DNA of 42,954 bases from Candidatus Coprenecus stercoravium (GTDB lineage Bacteria; Bacteroidota; Bacteroidia; Bacteroidales; UBA932). Under the pieces are notes generated by a model. That model saw nothing but the letters and a program-made list of their open reading frames with translations. It made no database searches and had not been told where the DNA came from. Location of the stretch: positions 1 through 42,954 of the forward strand of contig DXAW01000082.1 in the NCBI GenBank assembly GCA_019116865.1, given 5' to 3'. Shown here piece after piece: positions 26,711 to 34,592 of the stretch. Numbering within the stretch: the stretch's first letter is position 1; every line of letters starts with the position of its first letter. The translations under genes and the position numbers were made by a program.

Positions 26711-27307
26711 TCCGCGGATGTATTTTTCTATTACTTCCGGATATGCCCTTTCAAGCTGGTGTACTTTTTCAAAAAGGGTCTCGGGAGTGTCCTCCGGTGA
26801 GACAGGACATTTGGCCTGGTACAGGATACGGCCGTGATCATATTGGTTGTCGACAAGGTGAATCGTTATGCCGGACTCTTTTTCTCCGGCTGCGATTACG
26901 GCCTTGTGGACGTACTCTCCGTACATGCCTTTTCCGCCGTAGGAAGGAAGCAGCGCCGGATGTATGTTCAGAATCCGCTCAGGATAGGACTCCAGCAGGT
27001 AACCCGGGACTTTAAGCAGGAAGCCGGCCAGTATAATATAGTCGGTCTCCAGTTCCGACAATACATCGGTGAGAGTACGCTGGACACCGTTATAGATAAT
27101 GGAGTTGTCACGGAACCCGGCAGGGGAGAATGTGAAATGCGGCACTCCTAGTCTCTCGGCTCTGGTATGTACAAATGCGTCCTTGCGGTTGCAGAATACG
27201 GCCGTTACCCGGTAGCAGTTTCTTTCTTTTGACCAGTTGATTATGTTCTCGGCATTAGAGCCTGAGCCTGAGGCGAATATGACGATGTTGGGAATCTTTG
27301 CGTTCAT
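26708..27307 (-). CDS. purN: Phosphoribosylglycinamide formyltransferase
   Basis: IVIFASGSGSNAENII, ILAGFLLKVP, ILNIHPALLPSYGGKGMYG. Confidence 0.96.
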   Translation of the reverse strand: MNAKIPNIVIFASGSGSNAENIINWSKERNCYRVTAVFCNRKDAFVHTRAERLGVPHFTFSPAGFRDNSIIYNGVQRTLTDVLSELETDYIILAGFLLKVPGYLLESYPERILNIHPALLPSYGGKGMYGEYVHKAVIAAGEKESGITIHLVDNQYDHGRILYQAKCPVSPEDTPETLFEKVHQLERAYPEVIEKYIRG

Positions 27308-27427
27308 TTATGAGTCATCTGGGATTCTCGCAAAGTTCATAAAAATTTCATTATTCCAAAAATTATTCGTTAGTTTGCATCAAAATTTAAAATTATTTTC
27401 ACTTAATTATTAACTAAAATTTAGACC

Positions 27428-27664
27428 ATGGCAGATATTGTTTCAGATGTAAAAGCCATCATCGTCAACAAACTTGGTGTTGATGAGAGCGAAGTTACCC
27501 CCGCTGCAAGTTTCACAAATGATTTAGGTGCTGATTCCCTTGATACAGTGGAACTGATTATGGAATTCGAGAAGAAGTTCAATATCGAGATTCCCGACGA
27601 TGCCGCTGAGAAGATCGCTACTGTAGGTGATGCTATCAGCTATATCGAGGAGCATACCAAATAA
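27428..27664 (+). CDS. acpP: Acyl carrier protein
   Basis: 78 aa; phosphopantetheine site [13 protein letters not shown]. Confidence 0.98.
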   Translation: MADIVSDVKAIIVNKLGVDESEVTPAASFTNDLGADSLDTVELIMEFEKKFNIEIPDDAAEKIATVGDAISYIEEHTK

Positions 27665-27672
27665 ATTTGTGC

Positions 27673-28935
27673 ATGGGGCTTAAAAGAGTTGTAGTTACAG
27701 GACTCGGAACGATAAACCCTTTAGGAAATACAGTCGAGGAGTTTTTCTCAAGTCTGGACAAAGGGGTAAGCGGAGCGGAACTGATAACATCATTTGATAC
27801 ATCTCTTTTCAAGACCAAGTTTGCCTGCACGGTTAAAAATTTTGATCCTTCGGAGCACGGCATCGAGCGTAAGGAGCTGAGGCGTATCGACCGTTTCGCT
27901 CAATTTGCGATGGCTGCGGCCGCCCAGGCTGTCAAGGACAGCGGACTCGATCTGGAAAAGATTGACCATGACAGGGCCGGTGTTATATTAGGCTCGGGGA
28001 TCGGAGGCATAGACAGCCTCACAGAAGGGATAATGGACTATTGCGACGGTGGATGTATACCGCGCTTTAGTCCATTTCTTATTACCAAGATGATATCGGA
28101 TATGGCTCCCGGTCTGATATCGATACGTTATGGTTTCGCGGGGCCGAACTACACCACCACTTCTGCCTGTGCGTCTTCGTCCCATGCTATGGGTGACGCC
28201 CTTAATCTGATAAGGCTCGGTAAGGCGGATATCATACTTACCGGTGGAGCGGAGGCTCCGATATCCATTCCATCCATAGGCGGATTTGACGCATCCAAGG
28301 CATTGTCCACCAACAATGATGAGTACAGGACTGCTTCCCGTCCGTTTGACGCCACCCGTGACGGCTTCGTGATGGGAGAGGGTTCTGCCGTACTGGTATT
28401 CGAGGAGAGGGAACATGCTCTCCGCCGTGGGGCCAGGATCTATGCCGAAGTGGCTGGAGCCGGAATGAGTGCTGACGCTTATCATATCACCGCACCTCTC
28501 CCTGACGGCAGCGGGGCTATGAAGGTCATGCGTCTGGCTCTGCAGGATGCCTCTCTGGCGCTTGAGGATGTGGACTACATAAATGTCCACGGAACCTCAA
28601 CCCCTCTTGGGGACGTGGCTGAGCTTAAAGGAGTGAAGGCTCTTTTCGGAGAACATGCCTACAATCTCAGCATCAGCTCCACCAAATCGATGCACGGTCA
28701 TCTGCTGGGTGCTGCCGGAGCCGTAGAGGCACTGGCCTGCATCCACGCCATAAGGGACGGTATCGTACCTCCCACCATCAATTTCAGTCATGAGGATCCG
28801 GATATAGATTACAAGCTGGATCTGACTCTCAATAAGGCTGTAAGAAAGGAAGTCAGGGCCGCACTGAACAACACTTTCGGTTTCGGCGGTCACAACTCCT
28901 GCCTTGTGTTTATTTCTCCATCAGTCCGTAAGTAA
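27673..28935 (+). CDS. fabF: 3-oxoacyl-[acyl-carrier-protein] synthase II
   Basis: RVVVTGLGTINPLGNTVEEF, TTTSACASSSHAMGDA, NVHGTSTPLGD, KSMHGHLLGAAGAVE; ATG at 27673 preferred over TTG at 27667. Confidence 0.97.
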   Translation: MGLKRVVVTGLGTINPLGNTVEEFFSSLDKGVSGAELITSFDTSLFKTKFACTVKNFDPSEHGIERKELRRIDRFAQFAMAAAAQAVKDSGLDLEKIDHDRAGVILGSGIGGIDSLTEGIMDYCDGGCIPRFSPFLITKMISDMAPGLISIRYGFAGPNYTTTSACASSSHAMGDALNLIRLGKADIILTGGAEAPISIPSIGGFDASKALSTNNDEYRTASRPFDATRDGFVMGEGSAVLVFEEREHALRRGARIYAEVAGAGMSADAYHITAPLPDGSGAMKVMRLALQDASLALEDVDYINVHGTSTPLGDVAELKGVKALFGEHAYNLSISSTKSMHGHLLGAAGAVEALACIHAIRDGIVPPTINFSHEDPDIDYKLDLTLNKAVRKEVRAALNNTFGFGGHNSCLVFISPSVRK

Positions 28936-30283
28936 CGGTAAGAGTCGGCTTTCTGTCGGCTGAGGGTCCGTTAAGAATGGCCCTGCTGTAGTTGTAATTG
29001 TCTATTTCGTATCTTACCTCATCCGCCTGGTTGGTCCTGTAAGTCAGAGGGGCAATCCACAGGTCAAGGGATTCGTTCATGTCTTCCTTGCCGCTGGTTA
29101 TCAGCTTCTGGACGTAGCTTGTGATATCCAGACTGTATTCTCTGAGGGCCCGGTTCATCTCGCCTCTGTTGTTGACAGTGTATATGTCGTCAAGCGGCAT
29201 GTAGTAGCTGTCTGTACCGCCGGCGTACGGGTCTCTGGTGAATGCATATATGAATGAAGGGAACTCTCTGTTGAACCGCTCGTAGTCAGCAGGCATCTCG
29301 TAGGGGAATTTGAGTTCAGCCCTGGAGACGATAACGGTGTAGTCCTCGAGGGCGTCTTCGGTAATCCAGTTGTCAATCATGTCCTTGAGGACGGAGGCCT
29401 TGATATGGGGCTTGACTCCGGATAATCCTTCAAGATAAAGGGTGTCTCCGGGATTCTCATCGGCGAGGCCGTCTGACCCGGTGGAGAAGTAATTGAACGC
29501 CGAACTGTATCCAAAGGCAAATGACTCAGTGGTGTCGAGATCTGTGAAGCCTCTGTCCGGGTCGTTGAGGATATAGTTGACGTAGATTACGGACTTGTCC
29601 AGATTGAGGTAGTTCATCCTGCCTCCTCCGTCATGTCCTATCGGAGGCTCCAGCTCGATGTAGAGTCCTGGAATCTTGTCGAGGAAAAGCTCCACGTCCT
29701 CGAACTCCTCCGGAGTGATGCTCAGCAGCTCCTGTGCGAAGGATTCAGTGAGGTCGATTCTTATTTCGCCCTCGCCGTAGATTACGGGGTCGCTGACAGT
29801 GACGGGCTCAGTGCTGTAATCATCCGATGTCAAGGAGTTGCACAGTCCGATGGTGCTGTCCAGCGGGGAGGTGAGTCTATAGATGTGGATTCTCTGATGC
29901 ATTCCTTTCCGGTCGTTGTCGATATATGATATGGAGTCTACTGACAGGACCATGTATGCCGATGTGAGCCTTGGATTGTCTCCGAAATCGGTGGAGTCTG
30001 AGTAGGGCAGCACGTATGTCGCGGCGTTTGATACGGCCGTGCCGAATACCGGGTCGCTCATCGAGCCTACGAGCATGGTGACGGTGTTTCCGGCCTGTAA
30101 CGAGTCGCTTATGCGGTTGGATACGGGGATGTCGAATGTCTTCACACCCACAGTGAGCAGGGATTCTTCAGAAAGGAGATCGCCTCCAAGGGCTCTGTCG
30201 TTCTCCACGCATGACAGAAATGCCAGTACGGAGGTAAGGGAGAGCAGACACGAGATAAACAGCGTCTTAGCTTGCATCTTCAT
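28910..30283 (-). CDS. DUF4270-family lipoprotein
   Basis: Start near MKMQAKTLFISCLLSLTSVLAFLSC; VENDRALGGDLLSEESLLTVGVKTFDIPV; position next to the GT5-only protein. Confidence 0.78.
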   Translation of the reverse strand: MKMQAKTLFISCLLSLTSVLAFLSCVENDRALGGDLLSEESLLTVGVKTFDIPVSNRISDSLQAGNTVTMLVGSMSDPVFGTAVSNAATYVLPYSDSTDFGDNPRLTSAYMVLSVDSISYIDNDRKGMHQRIHIYRLTSPLDSTIGLCNSLTSDDYSTEPVTVSDPVIYGEGEIRIDLTESFAQELLSITPEEFEDVELFLDKIPGLYIELEPPIGHDGGGRMNYLNLDKSVIYVNYILNDPDRGFTDLDTTESFAFGYSSAFNYFSTGSDGLADENPGDTLYLEGLSGVKPHIKASVLKDMIDNWITEDALEDYTVIVSRAELKFPYEMPADYERFNREFPSFIYAFTRDPYAGGTDSYYMPLDDIYTVNNRGEMNRALREYSLDITSYVQKLITSGKEDMNESLDLWIAPLTYRTNQADEVRYEIDNYNYSRAILNGPSADRKPTLTVTYGLMEK

Positions 30284-31100
30284 CCAGTAATTTGTCGTAA
30301 AATTCGTTGTATTGCTGTATGTAGGTGCCTTCCGGATGGTCAATGGGAGTGTACGGGAGAACCGGGATTCCGCACTTGCCGACAAAGCCGGAAAGCTCTT
30401 CCCTGATATTCTCGGAGCCTATAATGACCGCATCTGCATACTGGACTGCGAGTTTTGCAAGATTTATGCCAGTGGGGGACTTTAAGATGTCCACGTCCTT
30501 GGCCTTTATGCCCGTTACCGGAATCTTGGATTTCATATCATTGTCGAAGGCACTGTCCATGTATTCATCGTAGAGAGACAGCACGACCTTAGCATCGGAG
30601 AAGATAGGGTCGTTCCTGTATGCCTTTTTAAGATATATAGGGACCAGATGCGATATCCAGCCCGAGCAGTGTACTATGTCCGGTTTCCATCTGAGTTTCT
30701 TGACGGTCTCAAGTATGCCGCGGGCGAAAAAGACTGCCCGCTCGTCATTGTCTTCCAGAAAATGCCCGTCGGCGTCTTCGTAAATCGCTTTCTTATGGAA
30801 GTAGTCGTCATTGTCGATGAAGTACACCTGCATCCTTGCGGAGGAGATGGACGCTACCTTTATTACCAGAGGCCTGTCTATGTCGTTGATGACCATATTC
30901 ATTCCAGAGAGCCTGATGACTTCGTGAAGCTGGTTGCGTCTTTCGTTGATACATCCGTAGCGCGGCATGAACGTACGGATTTCCTTTCCCGATTCCTGTA
31001 TTCCCTGAGGCAGGTATCTGCCTACTATGGAGATGGTGGTCTCCGGCAGATACGGATATATTTCGGAATTGACGAATAAAACTCTTCTGGAATCTTTCAT
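30267..31100 (-). CDS. Glycogen/starch synthase-like protein consisting of the GT5 N-terminal domain only
   Basis: RVLFVNSEIYPYLPETTISIVGRYLPQGIQESGKEIRTFMPRYGCINERRNQLHEVIRLSG; 277 aa, so no room for a C-terminal glycosyltransferase domain. Confidence 0.82.
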   Translation of the reverse strand: MKDSRRVLFVNSEIYPYLPETTISIVGRYLPQGIQESGKEIRTFMPRYGCINERRNQLHEVIRLSGMNMVINDIDRPLVIKVASISSARMQVYFIDNDDYFHKKAIYEDADGHFLEDNDERAVFFARGILETVKKLRWKPDIVHCSGWISHLVPIYLKKAYRNDPIFSDAKVVLSLYDEYMDSAFDNDMKSKIPVTGIKAKDVDILKSPTGINLAKLAVQYADAVIIGSENIREELSGFVGKCGIPVLPYTPIDHPEGTYIQQYNEFYDKLLDEDAS

Positions 31101-31116
31101 TTTAGATACTTTTTTG

Positions 31117-31124
31117 CAAATATA
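31117..31124 (-). promoter_or_regulatory. -7 box (TATATTTG) for the starch-synthase-like gene
   Basis: CAAATATA on plus strand, 17 nt before the start codon. Confidence 0.5.
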
Positions 31125-31158
31125 ATAATAAAAAGTCTAAAATAACCATCATTTTATT

Positions 31159-31166
31159 TATCTTTG
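31159..31166 (+). promoter_or_regulatory. -7 box (TATCTTTG) for ftsX operon
   Basis: Matches TAnnTTTG, 23 nt before the ftsX start. Confidence 0.5.
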
Positions 31167-31189
31167 AGGGTTTTATCAGATATAGGCGC

Positions 31190-32068
31190 ATGGCGGGAAA
31201 CGAAAGCAATATCCTGTATAGAAGACTCCTGAGGTCTTATTTTTCCTCGGTGATAAGCATCAGTCTGGTGCTATTCATCGTAGGCATGACCGGGGTTCTG
31301 ATTGCAAATGCCCGCTCCGTCTCCAACTATTTCAGGGAGAACATAACCGTGTCGGCGGTCCTCAATGTCGAGGCCGACGAGGCGGATGCGTCTGCTCTTG
31401 CCGATGAGCTGGAGCAGGGCGGCTATGTCAGGGATATACGCATAGTCACCAAAGAGGAGGGGGTGGAGGAGATGAAGCAGATTCTCGGAGAGGATTTCAT
31501 GGATGTATTCGAGGTCAATCCGATACCGGTGTCTCTGGATATCCAGGTGGCGGCTGACTATATCAATACGGACAGTCTGCTTGTCATAGAGAAAGCCATC
31601 CGGGACTATCCTGTAGTGGAGGACGTGGTGTATCAGCAGTCGCTTGTCGAGCTTCTCAATGCCAATATCGAGCGTATAGGCATTATCGCCGGAGTATTTG
31701 TCCTGCTTCTGTTGTTCATATCAGTGGTGCTGATCAACAATACCGTGAGACTTAATGTGTATGCGAAGAGATTCACCATACACACCATGCGTCTGGTAGG
31801 GGCGACTAAGGGTTTTATAGTAAGGCCGTTCGTGGGGCAGGCGTTCTTTCAGGGACTTATTTCAGGAGCTGTGGCCGACGTGCTGATTCTCGGAGCGCTG
31901 TATATGATACGTAACGAGTTCTACCAGTTGTTCTCGCTTTTCGATGCCGTCCTGCTGGGGGCCGTAATGGCGGGAGTGGTGCTGCTCGGTATCGTGATAT
32001 GTATTCTGTCCACTATATCAGGGGTCAGAAGTCAGATATCGCTTACAAAGAATGAACTTTATTATTAA
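31190..32068 (+). CDS. ftsX: Cell division protein FtsX-like permease
   Basis: Four-TM FtsX layout; ENITVSAVLNVEADE extracytoplasmic loop, IHTMRLVGATKGFIVRPFVGQAF. Confidence 0.92.
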   Translation: MAGNESNILYRRLLRSYFSSVISISLVLFIVGMTGVLIANARSVSNYFRENITVSAVLNVEADEADASALADELEQGGYVRDIRIVTKEEGVEEMKQILGEDFMDVFEVNPIPVSLDIQVAADYINTDSLLVIEKAIRDYPVVEDVVYQQSLVELLNANIERIGIIAGVFVLLLLFISVVLINNTVRLNVYAKRFTIHTMRLVGATKGFIVRPFVGQAFFQGLISGAVADVLILGALYMIRNEFYQLFSLFDAVLLGAVMAGVVLLGIVICILSTISGVRSQISLTKNELYY

Positions 32069-32086
32069 TCGATTATAAGAAATCAA

Positions 32087-32347
32087 ATGAATATGGACAG
32101 TAAATTCGCCATTCCCAAGGAGAACGTGGTCTATCTTATCGCGGGTCTCTGTATTATGATTCTGGGCTACCTCCTGCTTATGGGCGGAGGCGCCGACAAT
32201 CCGGAGGAGTTCAACTATGCCCTTTTCAGCTTTTCCCGTATGTACATTGCGCCGCTGCTCATTCTGGCCGGTTTTGTAGTGGAGATTGTCGTGCTCCTCA
32301 GGCGCAGGCCGATACGGCTGTTCAACCGTAAGGACGATAAACGATAG
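32087..32347 (+). CDS. DUF3098 small membrane protein
   Basis: 86 aa, two TMs, between ftsX and uppP as commonly seen in Bacteroidota. Confidence 0.8.
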   Translation: MNMDSKFAIPKENVVYLIAGLCIMILGYLLLMGGGADNPEEFNYALFSFSRMYIAPLLILAGFVVEIVVLLRRRPIRLFNRKDDKR

Positions 32348-32352
32348 CGGAT

Positions 32353-33186
32353 ATGGAGTGGTTTCAAGCTGTGGTCCTGGGCCTGGTTCAGGGCCTTACC
32401 GAGTTCCTGCCTGTGAGCAGCAGCGGTCATCTTACCATATTCAAGGCCATATTCGGAGTGGATGCGGACAATCTCAGTTTCGAAGTGGCCGTTCATGCGG
32501 CGACAGTACTCAGTACCATTGTTGCTTTCCGCAAGGAGATATGGGATATTGTCCGCGGAGTGTTCAGATTTGAATACAATGACCAGACGCAGTATTTCCT
32601 GAAAATCTGCGTTTCTATGATACCTGTGGCCGTGGTCGGCTTCTTTTTCAAAGATCAGGTGGAGGCTGTGTTCGGCTCCGGGCTTATAGTGGTGGGCTTT
32701 ATGCTTCTGCTTACGGCGTTCCTGCTTTTCCTGTCGGAGACACTTTCCAACAGGCAGGCCCGTAAGGCTGTGGCTCAAGGAAAGGAGCCTGGAAAGGAAG
32801 TCGGATACAAGGAGGCGTTTATCATAGGTCTTTCGCAGGCATTGGCGGTGTTGCCCGGTCTGTCCCGTTCCGGCACCACCATATCCACCGGTCTGATGCT
32901 CGGAGTCAGGAAAAGTTCCATGGCCCAGTTCTCATTCCTCATGGTGCTCATTCCTATTTTAGGAGAGGCGTTCCTTCAGCTCGTGGGAGGGGATTTCTCA
33001 GCGGAGGCCTCAGGCATATCTACGCTTTCCCTGATTCTCGGCTCTCTGACGGCTTTCGTCTCAGGATATGTCGCATGCCGTTGGATGATAAGGATAGTGC
33101 AGAAAGCCCGCCTGCGTTACTTCTCGATTTACTGCTGCGCCGCAGCCGCATTCTGCTTTATTTTTGAGTTAGTCCAGCGTGGCTAA
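32353..33186 (+). CDS. uppP: Undecaprenyl-diphosphatase
   Basis: [20 protein letters not shown] and [18 protein letters not shown]. Confidence 0.96.
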   Translation: MEWFQAVVLGLVQGLTEFLPVSSSGHLTIFKAIFGVDADNLSFEVAVHAATVLSTIVAFRKEIWDIVRGVFRFEYNDQTQYFLKICVSMIPVAVVGFFFKDQVEAVFGSGLIVVGFMLLLTAFLLFLSETLSNRQARKAVAQGKEPGKEVGYKEAFIIGLSQALAVLPGLSRSGTTISTGLMLGVRKSSMAQFSFLMVLIPILGEAFLQLVGGDFSAEASGISTLSLILGSLTAFVSGYVACRWMIRIVQKARLRYFSIYCCAAAAFCFIFELVQRG

Positions 33187-33970
33187 GACTTATTTCATAT
33201 CGGATGTGCATCTCGGTGCGGCTTTTTGCGACCGTGATGCGCTGGAGAGCAGATTTGTCGCTTTGCTCGACGCTATGAGAGAGGAGAAGGCCGGGGCGGT
33301 CTATCTTCTCGGTGATATATTTGATTTCTGGTACGAGTACCGTTATGTGATTCCAAGGGGATGCACAAGGACTCTTGGTGCGCTGGCCCGTCTTTGCGAC
33401 AGCGGAACCAGGGTCTTCTTCATGCGTGGCAATCACGATGTGTGGGTTTACGACTATTTCGAGAAGGAGATAGGCATGAAGGTGCTGGAGCAGCCTTATG
33501 TAACGGAGATTGACGGCCGGCTGTTCTGTCTGGGACACGGTGACGGTCTAGGACGTACGGATACGGTGTTCCGCATTATCAGATGGGCTTTTCACAACCG
33601 TTTCCTACAGGTTCTCTTCAGTGCGCTGCATCCAAGATGGGCATTCGGTCTGGGATATGCCTGGGCCGGGCATTCCCGGAAAATGAAAAACAACCCTCAG
33701 AATACGGGCAAATATGTGTTCCGTGGGGATAAGGAGCCGCTGTATCATTATGCGGAGGCTTTCGGCAGGGACTATGCGGAGAATCACGGAGGACGCCGGG
33801 TGGATTATTATATTTTCGGTCATTATCACACTCCGGGCAGCATTGACATCCCGTCAGGCGGGCGGATGTTCATACTCGGCTGCTGGGTGGACGGCGGAGA
33901 ATACGCCGTGTTTGAGGACGGCCGGCTTGATATTATTTCTGCCGCACTTCCAGACGGGAATGTACGATAG
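33179..33970 (+). CDS. lpxH: UDP-2,3-diacylglucosamine diphosphatase-like metallophosphatase
   Basis: GTG start; [49 protein letters not shown]. Confidence 0.87.
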   Translation: MAKTYFISDVHLGAAFCDRDALESRFVALLDAMREEKAGAVYLLGDIFDFWYEYRYVIPRGCTRTLGALARLCDSGTRVFFMRGNHDVWVYDYFEKEIGMKVLEQPYVTEIDGRLFCLGHGDGLGRTDTVFRIIRWAFHNRFLQVLFSALHPRWAFGLGYAWAGHSRKMKNNPQNTGKYVFRGDKEPLYHYAEAFGRDYAENHGGRRVDYYIFGHYHTPGSIDIPSGGRMFILGCWVDGGEYAVFEDGRLDIISAALPDGNVR

Positions 33971-34592
33971 GCTCGGGTGGATTTTTCCCGAAAATCGAGC
34001 GGTAGGTCTTGTTGAACTCACCTTTATTATATAGCTCTACCAGCTCTTCGGTCTGTTTGTCCTCTCCCTGCGGGTCATAGGGCTTTTTCATGTCGGAGCC
34101 GAATATCCTGGCTATGCCCTGCCAGAATCCGGCGGCCGCTTTCCCTTTGTAGTCTTTGATAATCTCGTAGGACGTGATGCCTGTCTGACGGTCTATCAGC
34201 CGCAGCAGGAGCTTCCCCTGGCTGATAGTCAGATTCTTCAAAGGCTTCTCGAATGTGTCGAAAAGTTCTTTTTGCAGGATATTGATGTATCTGTTCTTTT
34301 CCCTCCTGTTGAATGCTCCTGCCGTGATGGTGGAGTCGGCCTCATGGAGTTTCTCCTCGGCCAGAAGGGCGTATGGATAGGCTTTGGCGAAATTATGAAC
34401 AAGGCGGTAGTACTTTCTCCACTGCTTGCCCTTGCGCCGCGCCACTTTATATACCGGATCGAGGTCGGCCATGAATATCGTGTCGCCGCTCTCGTCCACG
34501 AAATAATGCATGATCATCCCGTCCTTATCCTGGCAGTGAAGCGCCGGAACGCTCATTGCCAGGATACATATTATCAGGACGAGGTGTCTCAT
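33933..34592 (-). CDS. DUF4294-family protein
   Basis: Signal peptide; DESGDTIFMADLDPVYKVARRKGKQWRKYYRLVHNFAKAYPYALLA. Confidence 0.82.
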   Translation of the reverse strand: MRHLVLIICILAMSVPALHCQDKDGMIMHYFVDESGDTIFMADLDPVYKVARRKGKQWRKYYRLVHNFAKAYPYALLAEEKLHEADSTITAGAFNRREKNRYINILQKELFDTFEKPLKNLTISQGKLLLRLIDRQTGITSYEIIKDYKGKAAAGFWQGIARIFGSDMKKPYDPQGEDKQTEELVELYNKGEFNKTYRSIFGKNPPEPIVHSRLEVRQK

